Below, one piece after another: positions 8,839-17,330 of a stretch of DNA of 64,000 nucleotides. The stretch covers positions 9,755-73,754 of the forward strand of contig JAFXPV010000023.1 of assembly GCA_017527625.1 (NCBI GenBank), in the 5' to 3' direction. The notes below the pieces were generated by a model that saw only the letters and a program-made list of their open reading frames with translations, was not told the origin of the DNA and searched no databases. The position numbers and the translations under genes were made by a program. This DNA is from Bacteroidales bacterium (GTDB taxonomy: Bacteria; Bacteroidota; Bacteroidia; Bacteroidales; UBA932). Position 1 is the first letter of the stretch, and every line of letters starts with the position of its first letter.

Positions 8839-9878
8839 TGTCATCTTTCGTTAACAAAGTTCTTCTTTTTCCATACTACGCCCTGCTGGCGGCGCGCAAC
8901 CGCGCCTACGACAAAGGCCGTCGCAAGACGGCGGACTACCGCAGCTACGGCGACAGGGTCATATCGATCGGAAACATAGCGATGGGAGGCACGGGCAAGA
9001 CTCCGCACGTGGAGATGTTCATCCGCCATTTCCTCGCCGAGGGCAAGACCGTGGCCGTGATTTCGAGAGGCTACAAGCGCAAGACCAAAGAACAGATAGA
9101 AGTGCAGGTCGATTCCTCTCCCCTGGAGGTCGGCGACGAGCCGCTGCAGATCAAGCGCAAGTTCCCCCAGGTGCGCGTATTCGTCGACAAGAAGAGGGAA
9201 GTCCCCACCGAGCAGCTCATCAACCCTCCGCTGGGTCAGCCGGTCGATTATGTCATCCTCGACGACGCCCACCAGTACCGCAGGCTCATCCCCGGCCGTT
9301 CGATCGTACTGATCGATTACAGCAGGCCGGTCTTCAAGGACAGCCTCTTCCCCTTCGGAAGGCTGCGCGACCTGCCGACGCAGATCAAGAGGGCGGATAC
9401 CATAATAATAACGCGCAGCCCAGCGTGGCTCGACGAGTGGCAGAAGGAGAAGATACGCACAGCCAACCGCATAAACCTCAGCCAGAGACTTTTCTTCACG
9501 ACTGTGGACTACCTCAAGCCCGTTCAGGTGTTCGAGGGGGCCGACGGCCGATTCATCTACAGCCAGGAAGCCATCCTGTTTACGGGCATAGCGGACCCGA
9601 TCGAGCTCCACAATTACCTCACGACCAAATATGCCGAAATATACGAGGTCAAGTATCCCGACCATCATCTATATACTAAAGGTGACCTCAAGGCTCTGGC
9701 GCGTCTGGCCAGAAAGCACCCAGCCGCCGTGCTCCTCACTACCGAGAAGGATGCACAACGGCTGAGACTTGTCGAAAACGCCTGCAAGGCTGTCAGCACC
9801 CGGCTGTTCTATGTTCCCATAGAGACCAGGCTGATAGAGGGTGAGAGCGACCTACTTCTCTACAAAAGTCACAATTGA
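8838..9878 (+). CDS. lpxK: tetraacyldisaccharide 4'-kinase LpxK (lipid A synthesis)
   Basis: 346 residues. Phosphorylates the 4' position of the lipid A disaccharide at the inner membrane. An N-terminal hydrophobic helix (VLLFPYYALLAARNRAYDKG) precedes the P-loop GNIAMGGTGKTP at residues 46-56, followed by VISRGYKRKTK and GDEPLQIKRKF. The usual DD-[AG]-FQHR motif reads DDAHQYRR here: the Phe and His positions are changed, although the two acidic residues remain. Co-transcribed with dusB (one-base overlap). The 3' end overlaps the convergent GH51 gene by 27 bases. Confidence 0.93.
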   Translation: MSSFVNKVLLFPYYALLAARNRAYDKGRRKTADYRSYGDRVISIGNIAMGGTGKTPHVEMFIRHFLAEGKTVAVISRGYKRKTKEQIEVQVDSSPLEVGDEPLQIKRKFPQVRVFVDKKREVPTEQLINPPLGQPVDYVILDDAHQYRRLIPGRSIVLIDYSRPVFKDSLFPFGRLRDLPTQIKRADTIIITRSPAWLDEWQKEKIRTANRINLSQRLFFTTVDYLKPVQVFEGADGRFIYSQEAILFTGIADPIELHNYLTTKYAEIYEVKYPDHHLYTKGDLKALARLARKHPAAVLLTTEKDAQRLRLVENACKAVSTRLFYVPIETRLIEGESDLLLYKSHN

Positions 9879-11417
9879 GTGAGCCGGAATCTTGAAGGTC
9901 AGCGATGACCCGTCGACGCTGAAGGCGCTGAATGACTTGGTTCCCACCTTGTCGGGGACGTCGAAGGAGTTGTAATCCTTGATGTCAGGGCTTGTCAGTA
10001 TCTCTGCGGTGAAGGCTTTTCCGCTGCCGCCGAGGTTGACGGTCACGTCCACGTCATTGTCAAGGTTGACGTTGGTGACTGAGATGCTCAGCTTGCCTGC
10101 GTCGGAGATTGAAGTAGTAGAACTGATCGAGTGTACGTCGGCCAGTTTGCCGTCGGCGCTCTGGAGCAGGTCTGATTTCACGTCGGCCGGCACATATTTG
10201 TTCCTGCGGTGGGTGTTGTACATCTTGTAGACGAAATAGGTGGGAGTCTTGACCATCTTGTCGTCGCGGGTGAGGAGCATCGCCTGCAGCACATTGACCA
10301 TCTGGGCGATGTTGGTCATATTGATGCGTTGGGTGTATTTGTGGAAGATGTCGAAAGAGGTGGAAGCCACGATGGCGTCGCGCATCGTGTTCTGCTGGAA
10401 GAGGTGGCCCGGGTTGGTGCCTTCCTCAACGTCCCACCAGGTGCCCCACTCGTCGATGAGCAGCTTGACGTGGCCTTCAGGGTCGTATTTGTCCATTATG
10501 GCGATGTGCTTCTGGATTACAGGCTCGATGCCCATTGACTTGGCGACGGTCCAGTAGTAGAAATCAGAGTCGAAATCGGTGGCGGAGCCGTGGCTGGGCT
10601 TGCTGAAGTCTGTTGAGTAGTAGTGCACGCCGACGCCGTTCATCTGCTGGCCGATGCCGGACATCAGGACTTCGGTCCAGTTATAGTCGTAGTCGGAAGC
10701 GCCGCTGGCAATCTTGAAGAGGTGGTTTCCGCCGTAGTCGCGGCAATACTCGGCATAGCGGCGGTATTCGCCGGCATAGTATTCCGGAGTCATCTGGCCG
10801 CCGCAGCCCCAGCTTTCGTTGCCGACGCCGAGATATTTCACCTTCCAGGGCTCCTTGCGGCCGTTCTTGGCGCGCAGGTCAGCCCACTTGCCTCCGTCAG
10901 CGGTCATATAGAGCACCCAGTTTGCAAGCTCCTGCACGCTGCCGCTGCCGACGTTGCCGCTGATATAGGGTTCACATCCCAGCATCTCGCACAGGTTCAG
11001 GAATTCGTGGGTACCGAAGCTGTTGTTCTCCACGGTGCCTCCCCAGGAAGAGTTGACCATCGTGGGACGGTTGTCGCCGATGCCGTCTTCCCAGTGGTAA
11101 TAGTCGGCGAAGCAGCCGCCCGGCCAGCGGATTACCGGCACTTTAAGCTCGCGCAGAGCTTCCAGCACGTCGTTGCGGTAGCCGTCGGTGTTGGGGATGG
11201 ATGAGTTCTTGCCCACCCAGATGCCGCCGTATATGCCGCTTCCCAGATGTTCGGCGAACTGTCCGTACAACTCGTCGGGGATGACGTTAGCCGCCTGGTC
11301 GGGATGGATGGTAATGGTCGCGGTGTTGGTGATTGCCTCTCCGGCCTGGTTGCCCGAGCAAGAGACAAGGACGGCTGCACACAAGGCAGCGAGAGATGCT
11401 AAGAATAGTTTTTTCAT
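9852..11417 (-). CDS. GH51 alpha-L-arabinofuranosidase, lipoprotein
   Basis: 521 residues. Signal peptide with lipobox LVSCSG at about residue 20, so exported and lipid-anchored. The GH51 (beta/alpha)8 domain shows YGQFAEHLGSGIYGG and RWPGGCFADYYHWEDGIG near the N-terminus, acid/base Glu in GVGNESWGCGG, and the nucleophile Glu in LIDEWGTWW; a beta-rich C-terminal domain follows. It releases terminal arabinofuranose from arabinoxylan, arabinan or arabinogalactan side chains. It stands alone on its strand; a TAAATTTA at 11441-11448 (minus) may be its -7 box. Confidence 0.94.
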   Translation of the reverse strand: MKKLFLASLAALCAAVLVSCSGNQAGEAITNTATITIHPDQAANVIPDELYGQFAEHLGSGIYGGIWVGKNSSIPNTDGYRNDVLEALRELKVPVIRWPGGCFADYYHWEDGIGDNRPTMVNSSWGGTVENNSFGTHEFLNLCEMLGCEPYISGNVGSGSVQELANWVLYMTADGGKWADLRAKNGRKEPWKVKYLGVGNESWGCGGQMTPEYYAGEYRRYAEYCRDYGGNHLFKIASGASDYDYNWTEVLMSGIGQQMNGVGVHYYSTDFSKPSHGSATDFDSDFYYWTVAKSMGIEPVIQKHIAIMDKYDPEGHVKLLIDEWGTWWDVEEGTNPGHLFQQNTMRDAIVASTSFDIFHKYTQRINMTNIAQMVNVLQAMLLTRDDKMVKTPTYFVYKMYNTHRRNKYVPADVKSDLLQSADGKLADVHSISSTTSISDAGKLSISVTNVNLDNDVDVTVNLGGSGKAFTAEILTSPDIKDYNSFDVPDKVGTKSFSAFSVDGSSLTFKIPAHSIVTFVEK

Positions 11418-11495
11418 AGTCTGTTGAGGTTTACAGTCGGTAAATTTAGGAAAAAACAGCGATAACGAGAAAACGATATAAACATAAGTATATAA

Positions 11496-11526
11496 TTTGT
11501 TTGTTATGAGAAAATGTCTATCTTTG
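11496..11526 (+). promoter_or_regulatory. promoter of the rplM-rpsI operon
   Basis: TTTG at 11496-11499, 19 bases, then TATCTTTG at 11519-11526: a near-perfect match to the Bacteroidota sigma factor consensus. The start site would fall near 11533, some 55 bases before rplM. Confidence 0.75.
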
Positions 11527-11530
11527 CAGC

Positions 11531-11546
11531 CCCCAAAAAAGTGGGG
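11531..11546 (+). promoter_or_regulatory. small hairpin in the rplM leader
   Basis: CCCC (11531-11534) pairs with GGGG (11543-11546) around an A-rich loop at the very start of the predicted transcript. Ribosomal protein operons of Bacteroidota often carry autoregulatory leaders; this is only a candidate. Confidence 0.35.
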
Positions 11547-11587
11547 AATCGCAACATTTAAGTATTAACTATTTAACAATCAAGACT

Positions 11588-12040
11588 GTGGACACACTTA
11601 GCTACAAAACACTGTCGGTCAACAAAGAGAACTCCTCTAAAGAGTGGGTTGTCATCGATGCTACCGATCTCGTCCTCGGCCGTCTTGCTAGCAGGGTAGC
11701 GATTTTGCTCCGTGGCAAAAACAAACCCAACTTCACTCCGAACGCTGACTGTGGTGACAACGTCATCATCCTCAACGCAGACAAAGTCCGTCTGACCGGA
11801 AAGAAGCTCACTGACAAGCAATACGTCCGCCACACCGGTTATCCGGGAGGTCAGCGTTTCACAACGCCCAAGGATTTGTTCGCACGCAAGCCGTTGGCCG
11901 TTCTCGAGCACGCCATCAAAGGTATGCTTCCCAAGACACGTCTGGGTGAGAAACAGTTCCACAACCTGTACCTTTACACAGGCAACGAACATCCTCACGC
12001 AGCTCAAAACCCTAGAACTATTACATTAAACGAAATCTAA
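11588..12040 (+). CDS. rplM: 50S ribosomal protein L13 (uL13)
   Basis: 150 residues. The start is GTG at 11588, chosen because MDTLSYKT is the conserved N-terminus in Bacteroidota. The L13 core is plain: WVVIDATDLVLGRLAS, NVIILNADKVRLTGKK, RHTGYPGG and the C-terminal LYLYTGNEHPHAAQNP. Binds 23S rRNA early in large-subunit assembly. First gene of the operon with rpsI, seven bases apart. Confidence 0.97.
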   Translation: MDTLSYKTLSVNKENSSKEWVVIDATDLVLGRLASRVAILLRGKNKPNFTPNADCGDNVIILNADKVRLTGKKLTDKQYVRHTGYPGGQRFTTPKDLFARKPLAVLEHAIKGMLPKTRLGEKQFHNLYLYTGNEHPHAAQNPRTITLNEI

Positions 12041-12047
12041 ACAGAGC

Positions 12048-12437
12048 ATGGAAGTAATCAACGCCCTTGGAAGACGTAAATCAGCAGTTGCTCGCGTTTA
12101 TGTAAACACTGGAAAAGGCAACATCACGATCAACGACCGTCCCCTCGAAGAGTACTTCAGGGAGGACACTCTCCGTTACATCGTGCAGCAGCCTCTGGAA
12201 CTCACAGGTACCCTTTCTTCATTCGACATCAAGGTTACCCTTGACGGCGGTGGAATCAAAGGTCAGGCTGAAGCTCTCCGCCTTGCAATCGCCCGCGCGC
12301 TTTGCAAGATCGACAAGGAAGCTTATCGCCCTATTCTCAAATCAAACGGCTTCCTCACCCGTGACAGCCGCGAGGTCGAGAGAAAGAAACCTGGTCAGCC
12401 CGGTGCTCGCAGACGCTTCCAATTCAGCAAACGTTAA
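12048..12437 (+). CDS. rpsI: 30S ribosomal protein S9 (uS9)
   Basis: 129 residues. ALGRRKSAVARVY at the N-terminus and the basic tail GQPGARRRFQFSKR are diagnostic; the C-terminal Lys-Arg reaches the P-site tRNA anticodon stem. Middle GGGIKGQAEALRLAIARAL. Co-transcribed with rplM. Confidence 0.97.
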   Translation: MEVINALGRRKSAVARVYVNTGKGNITINDRPLEEYFREDTLRYIVQQPLELTGTLSSFDIKVTLDGGGIKGQAEALRLAIARALCKIDKEAYRPILKSNGFLTRDSREVERKKPGQPGARRRFQFSKR

Positions 12438-12533
12438 CATTTATTACGATTTACGACTCATTGCACAGGTGGTTTACAGTAAAATGATCGGACCCGCTTT
12501 TAGCTACCAATCGTTTGACCATCTGCGGAAAAT

Positions 12534-12598
12534 CTGAAAGACCGGGCAGACCCGCTACTTTCAGGATTGACAAAAAGAGAATCCTTCGCACGAAGGAT
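12534..12598 (+). promoter_or_regulatory. two-hairpin structured leader ahead of rpsB-tsf
   Basis: The 188-base gap between rpsI and rpsB holds two stems. First, CTGAAAG (12534-12540) pairs with CTTTCAG (12558-12564) and encloses a CGGG/CCCG inner stem. Second, ATCCTTC pairs with GAAGGAT at 12581-12598. The A-rich stretch to the rpsB ATG (12626) follows. Placement suggests an S2-responsive or general ribosomal-protein leader; no intrinsic terminator is seen. Confidence 0.5.
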
Positions 12599-12625
12599 CA
12601 CAGAAACAAACAAAAACAAACCAAA

Positions 12626-13480
12626 ATGTCTAGAACAAATTTCCAAGACTTACTCGATGCAGGTGTTCACTTCGGACATATGAAGAGAAAATGGAATCCT
12701 AAAATGGCTCCCTATATCTATATGGAGAAGAACGGGATTCACATCATTGACCTGCATAAGACTGTTGTCAAAATAGATGAAGCTGCAGCAGTTATGAAAC
12801 AGCTTGCCCTCGCAGGCCGCAAGATACTGTTCGTAGCCACCAAGAAACAAGCCAAAGAAATTGTCGCCGCCCAGGCACAGGCAGTCAATATGCCGTATGT
12901 AACAGAGCGTTGGGCTGGTGGCATGCTCACCAACTTCCCGACCATCCGCAAGGCTGTCAAGAAGATGAATACCATCGACAAGATGATCAGCGACGGTACC
13001 TTCGAGACCCTTGCCAAGAGGGAACGCCTCCAGATCACCCGTCAGAGGGCCAAACTCGAGAAGAACCTCGGTTCTATCGCCGACCTCAACCGCCTCCCTT
13101 CAGCACTCTTCGTAGTTGACGTACAGAAAGAGATCAACGCTGTCAAGGAAGCCAACCGCCTCAACATTCCCGTAATCGCTATGGTTGATACTTGTTGCGA
13201 TCCTACCAACATTGATTATGTGATTCCGGCAAATGATGATGCTGCAAAGTCTATCGCCCTTGTTACAGAAGTTCTCTGCAAGGCCGTAGCTGAAGGTCTG
13301 GAAGAGCGCAAACTCGAGAAAGACAAAGCTCAGGACGAAGCCGGTGACGAAGCTGAAGCAGCTCCCGCTCCTGCAAGAAGGGTACGCACCCGCAGGTCAG
13401 CTCCGAAGGCTGAGGCCAAAGCCGAAGAAGTTAAACAGGAAGAGAGCGCTCCCGCTGAAGCTGCTCCTGCCAATGAATAA
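12626..13480 (+). CDS. rpsB: 30S ribosomal protein S2 (uS2)
   Basis: 284 residues from ATG 12626; the frame extends further upstream through the leader but the conserved start is MSRTNFQDLLDAGVHFGH. RKWNPKMAPYIY, TERWAGGMLTNFPTI and the C-terminal VDTCCDPTNIDYVIPANDDA are typical S2. After about residue 235 there is an Ala/Glu/Lys-rich tail that other Bacteroidota also show and that is not part of the fold. Followed by tsf after 18 bases, the usual order. Confidence 0.97.
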   Translation: MSRTNFQDLLDAGVHFGHMKRKWNPKMAPYIYMEKNGIHIIDLHKTVVKIDEAAAVMKQLALAGRKILFVATKKQAKEIVAAQAQAVNMPYVTERWAGGMLTNFPTIRKAVKKMNTIDKMISDGTFETLAKRERLQITRQRAKLEKNLGSIADLNRLPSALFVVDVQKEINAVKEANRLNIPVIAMVDTCCDPTNIDYVIPANDDAAKSIALVTEVLCKAVAEGLEERKLEKDKAQDEAGDEAEAAPAPARRVRTRRSAPKAEAKAEEVKQEESAPAEAAPANE

Positions 13481-13498
13481 TCCTTAAAACTTATTGAC

Positions 13499-14488
13499 AT
13501 GGAAATCAAAGCAGCAGATGTCGCTAAATTGCGCAAAATGACAGGTGCAGGTATGATGGATTGCAAGAATGCACTTGTAGAGGCTGAAGGTGACTTCAAC
13601 CGTGCCCAGGAAATCATCCGTGAAAAAGGCAAGCTCGTAGCAGCAAAACGTGCTGACCGCGAGACTACCGAAGGTGCCGTAGTTGCCCGCATCAACGGCA
13701 ACAAGGCTATCCTCGTAAGCCTTGGTTGCGAGACTGACTTCGTTGCAGCCAATGCAGAGTTCAAAGCTCTTGCAGAGGATATCGCAGACGCAGCTATCGC
13801 AGCTTTCCCGGCTGACAAAGAAGGCCTTATGGCAACTAAGATGGCTGACGGCCGCACAGTTGAAGAAGCTATTACCGAACAGACCGGTAAGAGCGGTGAG
13901 AAGCACGTGATTGCTTACTATGCTACTCTCGAGGCTCCCTGCATCGGTTCATACATCCACTTCACTCACAAGGACGGCGCCCTCGTTGGTTTCAACAAGG
14001 AAGTTCCCGGCGACCTCGGCAAACACATCGCAATGCAGGTTACTTCAATGAAACCCGTTGCTGTCAACGCTGAAAGCGTTCCCGCCGAAATCGTTAAGCA
14101 GGAACTCGAAGTTGCCACCGAGAAGACCAAAGAGGAGCAGATCCAGAAGGCCGTTGACGCAGCTCTCAAGAAAGCCGGTATCAACCCCGCCCACTGCGAC
14201 AGCGAGGACCACATCGAGTCCAATACTGCCAAAGGTTGGCTCACTCCCGAGCAGGCAGCTCAGGCCCGCGAGATCATCAAGACCGTCTCAGCTGAGAAGG
14301 CCGCCAATCTTCCCGCAGCTATGATCGAGAACATTGCGAAAGGTCGTCTGGCCAAGTTCTTCAAGGAGCAGACTCTCGAAGAGCAGGAGTTCGTGATGGA
14401 AGGCAAGATCGCTGTCAAGGATTACATCGCAAGCATCGACAAAGACGCCAAGGTAACGGCTTTCCGCCGCTTCTCTCTCAGCGACTAA
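13499..14488 (+). CDS. tsf: elongation factor Ts
   Basis: 329 residues. Guanine-nucleotide exchange factor for EF-Tu. The N-terminal UBA-like domain has VAKLRKMTGAGMMDCKNAL, followed by the conserved LGCETDFVAAN of the core that inserts beside the EF-Tu nucleotide site, and C-terminal GRLAKFFKEQTLEEQEFV. Slightly longer than the E. coli protein. The operon closes with a strong terminator 24 bases downstream. Confidence 0.97.
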   Translation: MEIKAADVAKLRKMTGAGMMDCKNALVEAEGDFNRAQEIIREKGKLVAAKRADRETTEGAVVARINGNKAILVSLGCETDFVAANAEFKALAEDIADAAIAAFPADKEGLMATKMADGRTVEEAITEQTGKSGEKHVIAYYATLEAPCIGSYIHFTHKDGALVGFNKEVPGDLGKHIAMQVTSMKPVAVNAESVPAEIVKQELEVATEKTKEEQIQKAVDAALKKAGINPAHCDSEDHIESNTAKGWLTPEQAAQAREIIKTVSAEKAANLPAAMIENIAKGRLAKFFKEQTLEEQEFVMEGKIAVKDYIASIDKDAKVTAFRRFSLSD

Positions 14489-14511
14489 GTCGTCAGGTAT
14501 AAAATTGAAAG

Positions 14512-14539
14512 AAGGTGTCCGTGAGGGCACCTTTTTTTT
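14512..14539 (+). terminator. intrinsic terminator of rpsB-tsf
   Basis: AAGGTGTCC (14512-14520), loop GTGA, GGGCACCTT (14525-14533), then a run of T to 14539. Confidence 0.88.
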
Positions 14540-14541
14540 GT

Positions 14542-14549
14542 TACATTTG
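14542..14549 (+). promoter_or_regulatory. -7 box (TACATTTG) for the esterase gene
   Basis: TACATTTG lies directly after the terminator T-run and 38 bases before the esterase ATG; the -33 part is not evident. Confidence 0.45.
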
Positions 14550-14586
14550 TGGGAGTGATAATTACACAATTCTAACAACTGATACA

Positions 14587-15771
14587 ATGAAGAAAATATT
14601 ATTGACAATCGCTGCGGCTCTCGTGTCTCTTTCGTTCGCCGCAAATGCCCAGGAGCTCTCGAGTGCTCCCGGCCCTGTGGATTCACCCCAGATCAATCCC
14701 GACGGCACCGTCACTTTCCGCTTCCAGGACAGGAAGGCTGTGAAAGTGCAGGTTACCGGCGACTTCCTGCCCCCTCAAAGGGTAGGCAGACAGGAAGTGC
14801 AGGGCGTCGCCGATATGAAAGAAGGCGAGAACGGAGTGTGGGAATACACCACCGACAAACTGGCTCCTGAATTCTACGGATACAAGTTCATCGTTGACGG
14901 AGTGACCATTCCCGACCCGGCCAACCTCGTAGTCTGCAGGGACGGTTCCACTCTCACGTCAAAATTCCTTATCCCCGGCGAAAGGGCAGACCTCTATGCC
15001 ATCCACGACGTTCCTCACGGCACAGTGGCCCACGTGTGGTATCCTTCTCCGGTGGCAGGTTTCAACCGCCGTATGGCAGTCTATACTCCCGCCGGTTACG
15101 AGACCAGCCCCAAGACCAGATATCCGGTGGTCTATATCCTCCACGGCATCGGCGGTGACGAGGACTCCTGGCTCACCCACGGCCGTGCAGCCCAGATCCT
15201 CGACAACCTCATCGCTTCCGGCAAGGCCAAACCGATGATCGCTGTCTTCACCAACGGCAACATCTCACAGCAGGCTGCCGTACACCAGACCGGCAACGGC
15301 TATATCCATCAGTCAACAATGCTTCCCAAGACTATGGAGGGCACTTTCGAGACTTCCTTCAACGAGGTAGTCAATTTCATCGACAAGAACTACCGCACCA
15401 TCGCAAAGAAGCAGTCAAGGGCTATCTGCGGCCTGTCGATGGGCGGCCACCACAGCCTCTATATCTCTGCCAACAATCCCGATGAGTTCGGATATGTCGG
15501 CCTGTTCTCCGCAGCTGTAGGAGTCGCCAACGCATCAGTCTCTCCGATGTACCAGGACAGGGAAGCCAAACTTGCCAGGCAGTTCGCCGGCAAGCCGCTG
15601 TATTTCATCGCCTGCGGCAATTCCGACTTCCTCTTCCAGGCCAACAAGGACTTTATGGCCGAACTCGACAAAGCCGGCTATCCCTACAAATTTATGGAGA
15701 CCGACGGCGGCCACATCTGGAAGAACTGGCGCATCTACCTCACAGAGTATCTCCCGATGATATTCAAGTAG
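14587..15771 (+). CDS. secreted esterase, CE1/feruloyl-esterase-like with N-terminal CBM48-like domain
   Basis: 394 residues from ATG 14587 with a clear signal peptide ending in AANAQ. Residues 35-120 resemble the glycoside-binding E-set/CBM48 domain seen before CE1 esterases (TVTFRFQDRKAVKVQVTGDF, YGYKFIVDGV). The alpha/beta-hydrolase part follows: YPVVYILHGIGGDEDSW, nucleophile in GLSMGGHHS, acid probably in GNSDFLF, His in DGGHIWKNW. Such enzymes cut feruloyl or acetyl esters from xylan. A diverged paralogue lies at 50889-51968. Monocistronic: terminator upstream, convergent comF downstream. Confidence 0.87.
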   Translation: MKKILLTIAAALVSLSFAANAQELSSAPGPVDSPQINPDGTVTFRFQDRKAVKVQVTGDFLPPQRVGRQEVQGVADMKEGENGVWEYTTDKLAPEFYGYKFIVDGVTIPDPANLVVCRDGSTLTSKFLIPGERADLYAIHDVPHGTVAHVWYPSPVAGFNRRMAVYTPAGYETSPKTRYPVVYILHGIGGDEDSWLTHGRAAQILDNLIASGKAKPMIAVFTNGNISQQAAVHQTGNGYIHQSTMLPKTMEGTFETSFNEVVNFIDKNYRTIAKKQSRAICGLSMGGHHSLYISANNPDEFGYVGLFSAAVGVANASVSPMYQDREAKLARQFAGKPLYFIACGNSDFLFQANKDFMAELDKAGYPYKFMETDGGHIWKNWRIYLTEYLPMIFK

Positions 15772-15774
15772 CGG

Positions 15775-16488
15775 CTATTCCACGCAGGCAAGTGTCGCTG
15801 CTGACAGACGGAAGTCCGACGGAAGGACTGAAGCTGCGGCGGCGATGGTGCTGCCGGTGGTCAGTACGTCATCAACAATAAGAATTCGGAAGGACCCTGC
15901 TGCGCGAAGACGTTGCAGGGCCTTTTCATTCAGGGAGAAGGCTCCGGCCATATTGCTGCGGCGGTCTGCCGCCCGGGTCTGGGTGCGGGTGAAACGGCGC
16001 CGGCGGATGAGCTTCGGCTCGAAGGCGGCTCCGAGGGCTGCGGCAAGTTCCCGACCGATGACATCGCTCTGGTTGAAGCCGCGGCGGAATTTCTTCAGCG
16101 GGTGCAGCGGCACGGGCACTACCGCGTCTATGTCAGCGAAGCGTCCCGCTTCCACCATCTTCCCGGCCAGCATCCCGGCCATGCGACGGCCGAGGCTGAT
16201 GTCCCCGCCATACTTGAACTCGTAGATAAGGCGGCTGTAGGCGCTGTCGCGGCGGTAGAAGAACAGGCTGCAGGCCTGCTCTACGTGGGCTCCGGCCAGC
16301 CGCTGCTCCGCCGGATTGCCCTCCCAGCCCCAGAAGTAGGTAAAAGGGATGTCGTCCGCGCACGATGCACAGATATGCCTGGTCCCGATATCCAGCTTGG
16401 ACCCGCATACAAGGCACATTCGCGGAAAAAAAAGGTCGCCCAGGGAGGCGACGCAGAGTCTGAAGATATGTCTTACCCCGCTGCCCAT
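15775..16488 (-). CDS. comF: ComF-family phosphoribosyltransferase-like protein
   Basis: About 237 residues from ATG 16488 (a GTG one codon earlier is possible). N-terminal zinc-ribbon CLVC...CASC, then the PRTase fold with VPVPLHPLKKFRRGFNQSD and the PRPP-binding loop ILIVDDVLTTGST. ComF proteins act in natural transformation, taking up single-stranded DNA in the cytoplasm; in Bacteroidota the role is mostly inferred. Divergent from cdaA. Confidence 0.9.
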   Translation of the reverse strand: MGSGVRHIFRLCVASLGDLFFPRMCLVCGSKLDIGTRHICASCADDIPFTYFWGWEGNPAEQRLAGAHVEQACSLFFYRRDSAYSRLIYEFKYGGDISLGRRMAGMLAGKMVEAGRFADIDAVVPVPLHPLKKFRRGFNQSDVIGRELAAALGAAFEPKLIRRRRFTRTQTRAADRRSNMAGAFSLNEKALQRLRAAGSFRILIVDDVLTTGSTIAAAASVLPSDFRLSAATLACVE

Positions 16489-16502
16489 CACTTTCGTTTT
16501 CT

Positions 16503-16523
16503 CAAAGATACTTATTATCTTTG
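16503..16523. promoter_or_regulatory. back-to-back -7 boxes for comF (-) and cdaA (+)
   Basis: CAAAGATA at 16503-16510 and TATCTTTG at 16516-16523 form a perfect inverted repeat with a 5-base spacer. Each faces its own gene at 15-22 bases. Confidence 0.6.
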
Positions 16524-16544
16524 ATAAATTATGTGTAATCTGCT

Positions 16545-17330
16545 ATGATAGATTTCGTCAACATAACATTCATAGACGTCCTCGACATCCTGCTGGTGGC
16601 GCTCCTGATTTACGAGTTCTACAGGCTCATCAGAGGCACTTCGGCGATGTCCATTTTCATAGGCATCATCTTCCTCTACGTAGTGTGGATAGTGGTCAAG
16701 GCCCTCAATATGAGGCTGCTTTCGACCATCCTGGGACAGGTGCTGGGAGTGGGCGTCATAGCGATGATCGTCATATTCCAGCAGGAAATCCGCCAGTTCC
16801 TGCTGCATTTCGGCAACCGCTATTTCGCAGGCCGCAACAAGCTTAAGAACCGCCGCAGGGCGTGGTTCCGCAATGAAGTGGCCATCAGTCAGGAAGCCCT
16901 CGAGGAGATTACGGCCGCCTGCCAGTACTTGTCCGAAACCCGTACTGGCGCCCTGATCGTCTTCAGGCACAAATCCTCGCTCGACAATTTCATCGAGACC
17001 GGTGACCGTATCGACGCGGCAGTGCACCGCCGCCTCATCGAGAACCTCTTCTTCAAGAATTCGCCCCTTCACGACGGAGCCCTCATAATGACCCAGAACA
17101 GGATCGTGGCAGCCCGCTGCATCCTGCCCCTCACTGACCGCGCAGACATCAACCCGAGCTACGGAATGCGCCACCGCGCCGCCATCGGCATTTCTGAAGT
17201 GACCGATGCCGAAGTGGTCGTGGTGTCCGAAGAGACCGGCGTAATATCATACGTGGCAGACGGCCAGATAACTCCTATGCAGAGCATAGCCGAGCTGAGG
17301 CTGAAGCTTGAAAATTCATACAGCAAATGA
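16545..17330 (+). CDS. cdaA: membrane diadenylate cyclase CdaA (c-di-AMP synthase)
   Basis: 261 residues. Three N-terminal membrane segments (about 10-85) anchor a cytoplasmic DisA_N domain that condenses two ATP to c-di-AMP. Catalytic DGA is in LHDGALIM at about residue 175 and the RHR motif in GMRHRAAIG at about 208. c-di-AMP controls potassium and osmotic balance and wall homeostasis. ATGA overlap with mutS2, so coupled. Confidence 0.95.
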   Translation: MIDFVNITFIDVLDILLVALLIYEFYRLIRGTSAMSIFIGIIFLYVVWIVVKALNMRLLSTILGQVLGVGVIAMIVIFQQEIRQFLLHFGNRYFAGRNKLKNRRRAWFRNEVAISQEALEEITAACQYLSETRTGALIVFRHKSSLDNFIETGDRIDAAVHRRLIENLFFKNSPLHDGALIMTQNRIVAARCILPLTDRADINPSYGMRHRAAIGISEVTDAEVVVVSEETGVISYVADGQITPMQSIAELRLKLENSYSK

